Positions 9,135 to 20,977 of a stretch of 48,667 nt of DNA are shown here, one piece after another; the stretch's first letter is position 1; every line of letters starts with the position of its first letter. The stretch lies in the NCBI GenBank assembly GCA_022592445.1, contig JABYQR010000326.1, positions 1 through 48,667 of the forward strand, read 5' to 3'. This DNA is from Cytidiella melzeri (Eukaryota > Basidiomycota > Agaricomycetes > Polyporales > Irpicaceae). Both the position numbers and the translations under genes were made by a program. The notes beneath the pieces were generated by a model. It made no database searches and was not told where the DNA came from. It saw only the letters and a program-made list of their open reading frames with translations.

Positions 9135-12100
9135 TAGTTAACTTACATTGCGCTGATGCAGTGTAATCAACAAATTGGTGCCAGTGGCCACAAAACTCAG
9201 ACTTGGTTGATGGGTAATACCAGTAGAATATGGTTGTCGTCTATCTTACAGGCCCAATATGTGAAGAAGGCGACAGTACTCTCTCTACACTCTATACAAT
9301 TACTTCTCAGCTGCCACCGAAACGGAGGCCACATCGTCCAAATGGCAATCATATTCGGTCCTGTAGAACGAACGGTCAGCGAGAATTTTTTCCAGAAAAC
9401 GACGAGGCGTACAGATTGATATTTGTGCTGAGTTGAGTTGGAGTTGACTCGGATGAGTTGCCGTCTGTAGGGGAGGTCTCTCTGGTAAGAAAGAGTTCAG
9501 TATGATTCTGAAGGAGAGGAAGCGGCGATGCTGTTTGTCTTACCCTCCGTCCTCTCCGTCCTTGAGTTTCAACAGAGCGATCACCATTTGACATGACACT
9601 ATAACGCTATCTCACAGATGCATAAGTTGTTGGAGCCAACGGTAGAAGAAAGAAATTACTGTCGACAGTTACCTGACGGTGCAACCTGAGAATGGCCGTA
9701 ATTTAGCACCTGACATGAGACTAGTACCCTCGCCAAGAGCATACCTGGTGTGCTCAAGAAAACGTTCATGGCCACTGTTAAATTCTAGACGGTCAGGTGT
9801 GTCCCTTCGATTATACCGTGTACACGGCCTCACCGTTCAAATCGAGCAGTATGCTAACCTAGAAGACGAGAGCTCAGTTTTTTTTTTCCACGCAAACCCC
9901 GTTTGAGGTGGAAAACATACAGTCATAGGGATAGATGTTAGCCAAATTATGACCGCATACCCCACTCCTTGAGCCATGAGCACGCTTAACAACGAATCGT
10001 TGGAGGGTAGAATGTTTCTTTGTGCCTTCCTTAAACCCAGGACAGTCAACAATAGTACTAAAGAATCCAACGCCAGGGCTATCGCAAGCTCACTTCAGCT
10101 TGCACATGAGGTGGTTGGCAATAAACACGACGCACTGTAAACGTAAAACCCAGCGATAGCCTTCTCGAAGGTGTCCGTAAGGAGTGTGCATATGGTATGA
10201 TGTGCTTGCCAGACCGCTTGAATGGAAAGTGCACCCACTGACATTGAACGAACGATTAGCGCTGTCGCATCTACATCGAGCTAGAGCTTGCTTACTGAGA
10301 ACAGCGTAGAGGAAATGCCCAAAGCAGCATACGATTATCATCATTCTTATCATCCAGTGGTCTTTCCAGAGAGTGAAGCTAAGGGGAGAGCACGTCAGGG
10401 TAAACAACAAGAAGCGCGTATCTGTTGCACGCACGCCCGAAGCCCGAGGTTCACGCTTGCCGCTACAAGAGTCAAATTTCCTACAACCTGTGTCCGGTGA
10501 ATGAATGTCATCGACCAACGCACGCCAAAAGACTAGAGATTGTCTCACAGTAGCTGCACGCGGAAGGCCTGTTTCCACCTCGTCAGCAAACGTGTTCGTT
10601 GAAAGGTCTCGAACTTACTAATCATCTTGCAAGACGTGACGATTGGAATTGGCAGATGAAGCAATACACAGCTGTGTGTTGTTGGTCACATGTAAACGCG
10701 GTCTACTTGACATCAAAGCGATCGCCATAGACTCACATTAGAATGAGCGTGGTGAGTTGTCCATATCGCGCGAACAAGTAAGGAAACTGTGGAACCAGGA
10801 GTTATTACTACCAGATTCTAGGAGCATTGACGCGGCGGCAACCAACATGGGTGGGCGCAAGCTTCATCCGTCGAGTAATCAACGCTCCCTCGACGACGTT
10901 CCAACTCTCAAGGAAAAACCACCTTTGAGTTGAGATTAGTCCGTATTGTAGCAAGTCAGCGTAGATGTTCCCCAGCACTCACGAAAAGGCCCCAAGGAAG
11001 AAGACGACCATCTTCTCGTAAAGCGACATGCAGAACAGCTCGACTTCAGGGCTTCTCCAGTCTACCATCTTGTGTCAAGGGAGCAGCTGGCTGTAGCTGT
11101 GCTAATTATTCTAAGGAAAAGCTCGGGTTAAGAAGGGGTGAGCGCAAACTTCATCCTTGTCCTTTGAATATATATTCCACTAGTTGTCGTCCTGATTTCA
11201 AGCTTAGTCTCTTCGTCCCCGCTGTTGTAGCTGTGGAGAATGCAGGATGTTTGGATGTTAGAAAACAATGGTCGCCTACAAGTGTATCAAGTTCCAAGCG
11301 TATTCGTCTCCTCCAGCGTTTTCACAGCCCAAGTTTGGTCAACTGCGACGCTAGCGGCGCTGGTAACCGTGTCCGATTCGCTAAGATCGTTGACAGGTGC
11401 TTGACATCGGTCCCTCTCTGTCGATGAAACCATTCAGAGCCTGTCCTTGAGACCAATGTCGTCGCAAACGGTTGCTGCGGCAGACCCAGTTGTGCTTTGG
11501 TTGTGCTATCGAAAACCCAAGCAGAAACGAAGAAACCGTCCCATCCGCGATAAGCGAGGCAATCACGGTGGTGCCTGCCGAGTAAACTGCCATGGGAACG
11601 TTGCGACGCCGCAGAAAAGATGCCTTTATTTACGCTGCGCGCAACAAATATACCACTTCGTTTCTGTTTCGAACTCTATAACATAGACAGCGGATGTATT
11701 TCAGGTCGATAGGAGAGCAGATTGTATGCACAGGTACATACAAAGGTTAGACCTCTTCCAGTTGTCCTCCAGCGACACCAATCACACGATATGTAATACC
11801 ACTGACTTCGGGAGGAGGCTGCTCGGCGCAGGTCGCTTATGCAGGAAGTACTGTGTTAGTAATGACCTCCCAACTGCGATTATCGAGACGTACCATGTTG
11901 CTGTACTACGACGGCATACAGCTGATAAGTGCACTTTAGCTTAGGTTTATTCCTCCGCAGCCTATAATTGTCTTTCTTCGTTCCTATCCAGGAAGCCCCA
12001 CCGAGTGGTCGCCAGAAGAGAACGCCATAGGTACTGGCATTTGGACGTTTGCTAGAAGCGCTTGATTCAAAGGTATGCGCTGCAAGATGACCTGTTCACG

Positions 12101-12640
12101 CCACGGTACGTTGAGGACGAGTACTGGGTGATTCCATGGCGTCGATGCAAGGTAGTCTCTCTACAGATGCTTGCGGTAAAACCGAAGGAAAAACCACTGG
12201 ACGGTGCAGACGCCACAGATGGTTTGTAGACATCAGACTCTCAGTACTCACGCCTTCAGAGTCATAGCTTTTGTTCCCCAGATACACCGTCTTCCAGTCG
12301 CGTAAAGCTGAGGAACAAAGACGAGCTCGTCTAATCCGGTGCCGTTCAGGACGATCGTCGTGGTAAGTAAGACTGCGAAGCTTATGCGTTACTCACCGGT
12401 CACGGTGCATCGACAGCGAGCTAATGGTAGCCTCACGCGCTGCCTGTACCCAACACGGTGTAACTACTTGACAGATGGTGCTGAATCTGTGGCTAGATGT
12501 GATTTGCTCATGACCATGTACTACTGCCTGGCAAGTGGGTGTCAGCTTCCGAGTCGGGATTTATGTTTATTGGTAAGCAACTTGACTTAGTCATTTAAAT
12601 TGTATACGCCATCTGTTGTCATCAACCACTCTCTATGTTG
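9135..12640. other. Long stretch without a recognisable gene
   Basis: 3.5 kb in which only short ORFs occur (largest 162 codons minus at 10090-10578 and 165 codons plus at 10930-11427). None shows a domain, motif, signal peptide or convincing splice chain that I recognise. It may contain decayed transposon sequence or a fast-evolving gene with many introns. Confidence 0.4.
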
Positions 12641-12646
12641 CGCCCT

Positions 12647-12653
12647 TATATAG
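12647..12653 (+). promoter_or_regulatory. TATA box of the GST gene
   Basis: TATATAG lies 73 bases upstream of the ATG at 12726, within a pyrimidine-containing 5' leader. Good position for a core promoter of the following gene. Confidence 0.5.
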
Positions 12654-12725
12654 CTTCAAGGAACACGAATCCGATTCCCATCCAGTTCACTCCCTTGCAT
12701 TCACCACCACTCAAAATCTACACAC

Positions 12726-13686
12726 ATGGCTGCTCCAAGTGACAAGGAAGTCGTTCTCTACACCGTCGGCACGCCCAATGGTGTTGTCGTCTCCATCTTC
12801 CTTGAAGAGCTCAAGGTACGCAACGCACGATTGTCAAGTTCACCGCCGAAGCTCATTGACTGCTGTTTTGCGCGATCAAGGCCGTCTACGGCTCCCCAGA
12901 CTACGAGTATGTCTCTTGATTCAAGTTTTATCAGTGAAGCATTGCGGCTTCACTGCTCGCTTTGCGCAGCCTTCAAGTCACCATACTGACATTCATTGGA
13001 CAGCGCCATCAAGTTGAGCATTCGTGACGCCGATATTGGAAAGGTCCATAATCAAGTCAAGTCCCCTTGGTTCCTGGAGATCAACCCCAACGGGCGTATC
13101 CCTGCCATCACGCACAAGGGGCAGCGCGTCTTCGAGACCTCTGCGATCCTCATATACCTTGCCCAAGTCTTCGACAAGGACCGCAAGTTCTCCCAGGACC
13201 CCGCAAAGAATCTCAGCGCGTGGGCTGAGGAGCAAAGCTGGATTTTCTTCGCTGTGAGTGTTCAAAGCCTTCAATCGATGTGAGAGCTGGGCAAACGGTT
13301 GATACAGCATGGTGGAGTCGGGCCGATGCAAGGACAAGCGAATCATTTCAACAAATATGCACCTGAGAAAATGTACGTCTTGTTTCTCATTCCCCTTGCT
13401 GAGATAGGCTTTTTCTCACAAGCGGTCTGACTGTAGCCCTTACGCTATCAACCGTTACCTCAACGAGACGAAGCGTTTGTACTCGGTTCTCGAGAGCCAC
13501 TTCGCGAAACATCAGTGGCTTGCAGGTGACCAATACGGTATCGCAGACATCAAGACATTCGGCTGGGTTCGCATCAGTGGGCACACCGGCGTCGATACTG
13601 AGCCGTACCCGAACCTTCAGGCGTGGGTGAAGAGGATTGAGGAGCGTCCCGCTGTACAGGCTGGTCTTGCCGTGCCCAAGGATTGA
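12726..13686 (+). CDS. Glutathione S-transferase, Ure2p-like class (226 aa, five exons)
   Basis: Exons 12726-12815, 12881-12906, 13004-13253, 13308-13372, 13437-13686; phases close exactly to 227 codons including the stop. Exon 2 is only 26 nt. The N-terminal thioredoxin-like domain (~1-90) shows VVLYTVGTPNGVVVSIFLEE, the glutathione-site motif PWFLEINPNGRIPAI with the cis-Pro, and VFETSAILIYLA. The C-terminal helical domain has LYSVLESHF...WLAGDQYGIADI and a final PNLQAWVKRIEERPAVQ. The TPNG start and NPNGRIPAI are typical of fungal Ure2p-like/GTT enzymes that conjugate glutathione to electrophiles or reduce disulfides in the cytosol. Length is normal for the family. The BolA-like gene follows in the same direction 218 bp downstream. 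Confidence 0.95.
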
Positions 13687-13904
13687 CTACGACATGGGCT
13701 TTAAAGATAGCAGACTGTGAAGTCTCTGTAAACAGAGAAATCGTGTAGGATGACTGGCGAGGTACTCATGATGTACAGTACTCAGTGTAGAAAGGAACAA
13801 AGACCTCAAGTGCAACCATGTAGTAGATCATAACAAGACCAAATAGACATGTCTATTTAGTGAGAGACCATCTTATCAGATTACGTGGCACCTTCGTCTC
13901 GACC

Positions 13905-14371
13905 ATGATCGCCACAACCGACCTCGAAAGTGCCATTCGAACCGCCATCCCCGTCGCTCACCTAGAGGTTATCGACCAGTCAAACGGATGTGGCGAAAAC
14001 TACGCTATCCTGGTAGTCAGCGAGGTATGTCGGCCGTGACCAATGTCGGATATGTGTTCAAAATAGCTGATTTGGGATGGGACCATGGTAGGCATTCGAG
14101 GGGAAGACGACTCTGGCTAGGCATCGTTACAGTAATCGGAAAACCGTAGTGCTCAACAGCGAATGTGCTTCGCTGACAAAATGCTTATTTTCTAGTAAAC
14201 GATCTCCTTAGGCCTCAAATTGCACAGATGCACGCCTTCAGCCAGGTTAGAGCCATCCTGCTTACATTAATTACGACTAACTTACGATGGGCTACGACCA
14301 CTATGAAGAAATCATTGACACCTAAGCAATACGAGGCGTATAGTGCCAAGCAGGCGGCAGCAGCAGCATGA
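13905..14371 (+). CDS. BolA-like protein (90 aa, four exons)
   Basis: Exons 13905-14024, 14092-14131, 14196-14245, 14309-14371; introns 60-67 nt. The product has the full BolA fold signature: LESAIRTAIPVAHLEVIDQS, the Cys-containing loop NGCGENYAILVVS, AFEGKTTLARHR, then NDLLRPQIAQMHAFSQKSLTPKQYEAY with the invariant His of the MHAF motif. BolA2/Fra2-type proteins form [2Fe-2S]-bridged complexes with monothiol glutaredoxins and signal iron status in the cytosol or nucleus; no mitochondrial presequence is visible, so the cytosolic type is more likely. The protein ends in a run of five alanines. All exons are short, and exons 2 and 3 are only 40 and 50 nt. Confidence 0.93.
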
Positions 14372-14810
14372 GGCTATAATATATCGATGGATAGACTCTT
14401 ACTAGTATCCTGCCATTAAACTTCTATTATGTTGGCTGCATGCGTTTATTGATCATGATCGCTACCTGGTGGAACCATCCTCTTGTGTGACTTAGGAACG
14501 CATGCGCAGAGAGTCTCGTCATATTTTGTGTTCTAAGTAACAACCTTGCATATAAATAGTAAGTTAGCTTGGTAGGTTCGTTCTCCGATTGAACTTCGAA
14601 TCGGCCTCGAGTCCGAAGCCTGACGTACACTGGGACGGCCATGTTCGCTACAGCTCATCTTTGCGACGACGGCAAGGTACCGCTGGCAAGTATTTAACAT
14701 TGCTGAACCGTTCATGTGTGAGAGGTCTACCAACATGTACACTTTTTCTCGACTAACGCATCTGCCCCATCAGTATCATCTTACTAATACAAGCAAGCTT
14801 GAAGACCGTT
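14372..14810. other. Intergenic between BolA-like and BBC1-type genes
   Basis: 439 bp holding the BolA 3' end and the promoter/5' UTR of the next gene. No further gene recognised. A TATAAATAG sits on the plus strand near 14551. Confidence 0.5.
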
Positions 14811-16496
14811 ATGCGGCCGCCATCATTCGCTGGTACGTTCTCTGCAACAGGACAGCCGGCGAAACGACTAACGGGCTTCGCATGTGCATGCAGATATACG
14901 AGATCGTGCCACCAAAGCACGAGACACTGGCCTCAATAAGTTCAGCGAAACTCGGGACAAATACTCAAGCAGGTCGAGCAAAGATATAGACTGGAGCGCC
15001 GATCCCAAAAGTCCGTCATCCGCGTCCTCACCTGCGCATCTCCCGAGCCATTCTCGCGAGTCATGTGCTGCTAGCGTGCCAAGGCCTTCTTCACCACCAG
15101 CTCCGCCTCGTCGTGCACCACCCATCATTCGAAACGATAGTCGACCGGACAGGCCTACCGCCTACTCCCCTGTTCCTCCACCAATTCGTACTTCGGCGCC
15201 GGCTCGTCCACCTGCACAGGTTCATTCTGCCCCAGTCACATCAGACAAGGTGGACTGGGCCAATTTGTCTCCGCCAGACAAGGAAGTGCTCTTCAGCTGG
15301 CTTGACGAGTTCTTTGAGAGGCGGCTGAACATCACGATTCCTCCGCGCAACTCGGTGCCAACCGTGCAAACCAGCAGTCGCCCGATCACACCCGTCAAAC
15401 CTGTATGTTCGGCGATCCACCGTTGCATAATCTTATGCTTACTAGCCAGTAGTGAACCTCTTCTCTCGTCCGTCTCTCCCAAATAGAGCTTCAAACGGTG
15501 AGTTCAAAATCACTAATCGGGAAGTAACACTCATGAAACCTGCTTTCAACAGATTCATCAAATTTCTCAATGTCATATCCGCCTCCTATCGTCCATGGTT
15601 CCGACGCTAAAGACCTCGCCTCCTATTTCTCTCCATCAACACACTGGGACTCTGCATGGTACACCTCTGGCGAACTCGCGCCGCCTTTGCAAAACGCCGA
15701 TCCTCACAACTGGACAGCATCATGATCTACTCAAGGATCGACAAAGACCATCTACGCCGGCATGCTTTTTGAAGATTTGAGCATGTGTTGGTACAGTGTC
15801 TCCTTCTCCACCACATCCCCCGCAAACCCAAACGACTCCAGAGCAGTCGTCCGATCTGCACGGTACCTCCCACGTCCAACTGCCAAAGACAGAGTCACGC
15901 TCGTAGCAGCGAGCAAGTCGTACGGTGAAGTCATCGCTACCTATGCCGAGAATTTTGAGGGGACAGGACAGTTTTGCGCACGCGGCGAATGCTGGGACCT
16001 GGCCAACGAGGCTCTCAAGCAGTTTGAGCAGTACGGTGACGACGTGCCAAAGCCCGTGCGTAGCATCGGTCGCACGCACGGTCATCTCCTGTTCGAAGGG
16101 AAGGCTGAGCAGAACGGGGCTCTGCAGATGGGGAAGTGGAGGGGCGGGGACGATCGGATACGACGGGGCAATATCGTCGAGTGGAGGAACGTCAGAGTTG
16201 GGATGGGTCACTGTGGGCACGCGATGTTGGGTTTTCCGGATCATACTGCTGTCATCGTACGCGATCTGGTGCCTCGGGCTGCAGTGGCGGATGGAAAGAA
16301 CGTAAAGTTGTCAGAGATGGGGTCGTTGGAGGTGGTTGAACAGAGTCTGGGGAACCCGCCGAAGAGGCAGAGGTATAACTTGGGCGAGATGCAGGAAGGC
16401 GAGGTGTGGGTTTATAGGCCGATTGGGATGGAGGTGTACGTGGGTGCAGTGTTAGGACCACAATGCCCGGAAGGGTTGAAGACGTGGAGCTTTTAG
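14811..16496 (+). pseudogene. BBC1/AIM3-type cysteine-proteinase-fold protein with an in-frame TGA
   Basis: Exons 14811-14832, 14894-15402, 15446-15497, 15553-16496. The frame closes to 508 sense/stop codons plus the terminal stop. The first intron has a perfect branch site (GACTAAC) and adds MRPPSFA to a charged segment; a Pro/Ser-rich region follows (~45-190). The C-terminal domain (~205-505) carries HGSDAKDLASYF, HWDSAWYTSG, FEDLSMCWY, CARGECWDLANEAL with a papain-like Cys, RTHGHLLFEGKA with the His, and WRGGDDRIRRGDIVEW-like WRGGDDRIRRGNIVEW. In other fungi this fold ends actin-patch proteins of the BBC1/AIM3 type, which act with myosin I and Arp2/3 in endocytosis. Codon 252 (15723-15725) is TGA exactly where the family has Trp (TAS-W-STQGSTKT). 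No splice choice removes it without losing conserved sequence. Real nonsense mutation, assembly error or readthrough cannot be separated here. Confidence 0.8.
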
Positions 16497-16633
16497 ATGT
16501 CAATCCTTTAACTTCAAGGCGTACCTGCTGTTATAATCTGGAGGTACACCTTAGCGAAGAACTTAATCTACGCTGGATAACCAGCTACACATTGTACTGT
16601 ATTTTCCAAAACTGTACGAATACGTTATCAAGC

Positions 16634-18750
16634 TCAATACTCCTCGTCCTCTCCTAAATTTCCCCCGTCCGAGCCTGAATCGTTCCCGTCGTGAGCATCC
16701 TGTTTATACCCATCTTCTAGCACCCACATGCCCTCCCTCAGCTCTTTGACGTCGTCTAACTCTACACCCATGCGAGAAATGACGTCTGCATGTTTTGTCA
16801 AGCAATCATTTGCGAGAGCTCCGTAGGCCGCAAAGATTGATGAGGATTGCGAGGTAGTGTGCAAGCTGCTCAGAGTACGAATGATTTGCGATGGGGCTGT
16901 CAATATGGGAGGAAAAGACGATGGAAGCTCGATAGCCGGTGCATGTACGCTGGCAATGACCCAAAACGATAAGTCAGCTCAGGCATAGATTCCTTAAGGT
17001 GCACGAACCAAAGCGGTAAAGGCTGACATTGTCTCGCCCACTTGTCGTAAGACGCGATGGTGTTGGTTGAGTAGCCTCTGGAAACATCAATGCGGGCATA
17101 TGTCGTCTTTAGATCCTATGACTCCAAAAGTCAATAGGCGGAGCGAGAATATGGAACTTTGAGCTACATGATGAATGTTTTGGTCCGAGGTGAGCTTGGA
17201 GAGATCGAATATCCGCTTCTCCACGTCCTTCTCAAACGTGTCGTCGCTAGATGCAGGAAATAATCCGCTTATTTGAGCAAGACGGGTGTTTCCCCGCCAG
17301 TTAAGGACGGTTGTAAAGCTTGACATGTCGTTGACGGATCCTTGCAAGCTGTTATAAAAGCAATGTAACACAATCATGTACCCATTGTCGAATGCGAGCT
17401 CACCGCAATGGAAGTGTTGCGGACTCTATGTGGGTCGAGAGTATGGCTGAAGAATGGTAAGGATTATCGCGCTACTGGAGAAGTCAATGACAGTTGGGGA
17501 CACAGAAAGAAGTGTTTCACGCACGCTGAAGTGAAGGCCACTAGACCATTTTCCAGTGTTCCAACCTGTAGGAGACTGAATCGGTACTGCGATGGTCGAC
17601 AGTTCACACAGTCCTTGGATAGCTAGAGCATCGTTCAAAGCTAATTTTATCCTACGCGGCTGGAATAGCGGAGTCGAATGAGCATTCATAAAGCGGAAGA
17701 TATCAGAAAAAGAACACCCGACATACATCGTCAGAGTCTAGTTTTCCCGGAACACTCGGAGATAAAAGAGAAAATGCCAAACAAGGAAGCTTCGACAGTT
17801 CGTCGCGTATCTTGGCCAAAAACGCGTTGGTGAAAGAGCCAAATGTCGCAACGTCGTTTGTGATTTGGATTCCCTGATGACGAGAATAAACCATAATTCA
17901 AGTACATAGCTCCTGGTTGCCATACTTGCAGATTATCGCACTCTTCTACAAACATGCGAAATGCTCCGTCCGTGAGATCAACTTCCTAGTAGACATACTA
18001 TGAGCTCCAAGTGTGAGTGAGGTAAGCTAACGGCCGAGCCTACCTCATCATACTTTTCGAACATCTCGCTATTGCTGATCCAATCCCCTTCGGCATCTTC
18101 CCAGTCCGGAACGTCAGGAAGACGCTGCACGGAGCGTGGGTGGTAGTATACAAGGTTGTAATCTGACCAATAGCGGGGTGAGGCATGTCCTGTACCCGGA
18201 CGAGAGATTTCCTCTTCTACATCCAGTTCAGCATGATGTTGGCTTGGAGGTATTTGATCCTGGCGATACTCGACAACCTCGCCTTCCCTATTGGATGTCA
18301 ATGGGCAGCTATCCACAGTGATCGAACAACTAGGGCGGTGAATGGCTGACCACTGACCAAGGCTCTACGATTCCGTCGGACGCATCTTCATCAGACCCAT
18401 AGAGATCGGACACAGCCCCGAAATTAGCTATGAAAGAAGGTTAGCCACTATTACTCTATTTTCACAAAGCAGCGATACAATGAAGCTGCTTACATTTCCG
18501 GTCAAAGAGCAATAACCTGGGAGAGAACGTCGGTTCTCCCTGATTCAGCACTGCTCCGTCACCCTGACTTTGTCAGAATGTAGGGAGAGCGTACCTTCAG
18601 GCTAAGGCCTTCTCGAAAGGACACATCGTGCTCAACGATGGAATCCTCGGCGTCTTCGCCGTAGGTGAAGTAGTTTTGTTGTGCATTCCAAAAGTGCGTG
18701 CCAACATGGTTGGCGAGCCGCCCGGCTTGGATGTAGATAATCTCTTTCAT
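16634..18750 (-). CDS. DML1: DML1/Misato homologue (509 aa, 11 exons)
   Basis: Exons (minus): 18595-18750, 18494-18539, 18358-18427, 18044-18287, 17926-17985, 17727-17873, 17525-17659, 17404-17471, 17168-17348, 17009-17115, 16634-16949; total 1530 nt, every junction keeps the frame. The N terminus MKEIIYIQAG..ANHVGTHFWNAQ is the Misato segment, followed by DHDVSFREG-like HDVSFREG, PRLLLFDRKSNFGAV, the acidic EPW-EGEVVEYRQ joint, YWSDYNLVYYHPRS, the tubulin-like TFGSFTNAF, ELSTIAVPIQSP.GW and SSAILSTHIESATLPLR. The C terminus is acidic. DML1 in yeast is essential and affects mitochondrial DNA inheritance; animal Misato affects mitochondrial morphology and the spindle. It converges on the BBC1-type gene with 137 bp between stops. 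Confidence 0.95.
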
Positions 18751-20167
18751 TTATTCTGCGTGAGGTGTAGCAGTGAGTAGAGCTAGGTGTTCATTGGTAC
18801 TCGTTGTCAGTAAGTACAGAGATCATTGCAGTGCGCTGTAAGTTATTAGAGACGAACCCAGATGAGAGTTGCCACACGGTTGGAAGTGATCAAGCGCCGA
18901 GCCCGACGTTTGGATTAGGAAATGTTCCGTCCTCTCTGAGTGGGCCCACTTGGCCCGCCAAGTTCCAAACATCACCGTGTTACACTGTGTCATGAAAATC
19001 TTCATAATACCCTACTACAACTAAACCTACATACATATGTCGGTTTCCCATATACTCCCGGTGGAAATGTAAATACCTCCCAAGGATCTGCACCAGATTC
19101 CCCTGAATACTTCACCCGCCTTTCGACGAGATATCACTGTCATGGCGTAGGAAGATCGGCTTGCTCTTTGGTTAACCATCTGTATTGCAGGTGCTCTACT
19201 CGAAGCATCAAGTCTGAGTCTGCAGTCCGTTTCTTGGTTTGCCTCGGATGCGGAGTCGAGGATGACGGCCGGGGTGAAAGTGTCGCTGAGGTGTCCTCTC
19301 GCGTTGCTGGAGTTGGTGCAGGCTGATTGGTAGGTCGTGGTGAGTGACCATATGTCTCAGTGAAGCTGTCGAATAACCTACCACACTAGCTTTCGAAAAA
19401 TCGACGCTGAATGACACCAATACAGGAGGCGGCGACGACTGTAAAAGCACTATACGTCAGCCACTCCCATGTAGTATACATTGATGTTTTATGTAGCTAC
19501 CGGAGATGGCTGACAAATTTATGATTGAGCTTGTGCGAGGTATGGCAGAAAGCACAAGACTGACCGTGTCCATTAGGGTCGTCCGAACCACAGGGGGCGG
19601 CTGGCGTACGCTAGCCTCAGTAAATTCAGGCTGTCACGACTTCGCAGAGGAACTCGGCTAGGTCAGACATCGAATGGGCAGGAGCTGTGCCTCTTTATAA
19701 ATGCTCTACGAGGCTCAGGAGCATCTGTCGCGGTTACGGTACATCGTAGGCCCTCAACTTGACAAAACTGGAAGAGCCGCAAATCGAAGGATATTGGAAG
19801 ATCACGGCTACTATTGGCTCTAGAAGCTCAAACCTAGGCTGTACATGACCGTCACGCAAAACAGCGTGGCTGTACACCTTGCTAAAATTACGCTCAACAT
19901 GCTACGTATCAGCTTAGCGAGGCTAGGTAGCGCTTTAGGAAAGGTTCGACGTACTGCGGCCGCGTAGTAACTGGTAACCATTGGGGGCGATCGACAATCA
20001 CGGAACCGCAACTCGATCCACTCAGCGGAAAGCATGAGTTGAGGGACTTGCCTCTGCCGCTAAGTAAGTGAGCCGCTTACAACCTGATCTTTTTCGTATT
20101 CCCACTTAGACCTTAGTCAGAACCTCCCAACTCGTCCAAGAGACTCAAAAACCAGCTGCTACCACTC
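18751..20167. other. Intergenic, no gene recognised
   Basis: 1.4 kb upstream of DML1 with only short ORFs (up to 128 codons at 18940-19326) lacking recognisable motifs. It must contain the DML1 promoter. The rest may be decayed transposon DNA, because it abuts the MITE. Confidence 0.4.
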
Positions 20168-20170
20168 TTA

Positions 20171-20331
20171 GGGCCTGATCGGCGCCGCATTATGTAGTCG
20201 ACTTATAATTAATCCCCCGCCAATAAGGAAATAAGTCGCTGTGGAAATAAGTCGAATTAAGCGCTGGATTATTTTATTTGGCGGGGGATTATTCCATAAT
20301 GCGACTACATAATGTGCAGCTGATCAGGCCC
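20171..20331. mobile_element. MITE with ~55-bp imperfect terminal inverted repeats and TTA target duplication
   Basis: The left end GGGCCTGATC..GCATTATGTAGTCG...AATCCCCCGCCAA is mirrored by the right end TTGGCGGGGGATTATT...GCGACTACATAATGT...GATCAGGCCC. The 161-bp element is flanked on both sides by TTA (20168-20170 and 20332-20334), the classic PIF/Harbinger (Tourist-type) target-site duplication. There is no coding capacity. Its termini differ from those of the Harbinger element at 41746, so another transposase family member probably mobilised it. Confidence 0.9.
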
Positions 20332-20334
20332 TTA

Positions 20335-20977
20335 TGCTGCAGAACCAACCAAACATCGCAGCCTTGTTTTAGGACAGCCTCGCTTGGCCACTCAAATGCG
20401 GAGAGGTCTGCGGATGTGGTATAATTGGTTCTGCCGAGTGCATTTGCTTTGTCTGATGTAGATTGACACTATAAAATATATTTACTTGTCTCTGTATGTG
20501 CCTTTTGGGTACTGCAGCTTACAGTATTAAGCAGGTAATTGACTCACGGCACTATCGCCTTGCAAAGGCAAAGTGCTGCTCTTTCATGTAACTTCCGCCG
20601 GAACGTCGGTACGAGGGTGGGATCTTCTGTCTCTCTGAAAGTATGATGTTCGAAACGTTTGCGCGCGACCTTGCACTTCCACATACCGCGATGATACGAA
20701 CGTTCTTGGTTGGTATCCAAATATATCTTGACGGGCACTAGTCGGACGGCTGTAAGTGATTTACCAGGACCGGATAAAATACGGGAACGCGCAGGAGAGC
20801 AACTTGGTTCCCAAAACGGGAAGTCGTTGATCAGTGATCATCGTTTGAGGCCGGAGCTCCCGAGCCGGTGAGCCGGAGACGTCATTGGGCGAAGATGAGA
20901 CTTGATATATTTCAGACTCGAGAATTTATCTCTCTCCTCAACTCCCATCTTCGCTGCTGTTGTCGTTGTCGACAACG
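20335..20977. other. Intergenic upstream of the trehalose-synthase-like gene
   Basis: 643 bp without a recognisable gene. It should include the promoter and 5' UTR of the gene starting at 20978. A short minus ORF (20544-20738) shows no family features. Confidence 0.45.

Noticed and set aside
10090..10578. 162-codon minus-strand ORF
   Set aside because: No recognisable domain, no splice partners and unusual composition; probably a chance ORF.
10930..11427. 165-codon plus-strand ORF
   Set aside because: Arg/Ser-rich without motif, no clear start context, and no continuation by splicing.
14884..15486. ATG near 14884 as start of the BBC1-type gene and 15486 as its end
   Set aside because: An upstream intron with GTACGT, GACTAAC and CAG joins MRPPSFA in frame, and the region past 15402 splices into a conserved downstream domain.
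15720..16244. 174-codon minus ORF
   Set aside because: Antisense shadow of the conserved C-terminal exon of the BBC1-type gene.
15762..16496. Independent short gene starting at the ATG after the TGA
   Set aside because: The family domain begins well upstream of this ATG, so it would be a truncated fold. A nonsense change in a longer gene is the simpler reading.
19938..19952. tRNA B-box-like GGTTCGAC
   Set aside because: No matching A box, acceptor stem or cloverleaf around it. I found no tRNA or rRNA gene in the window.
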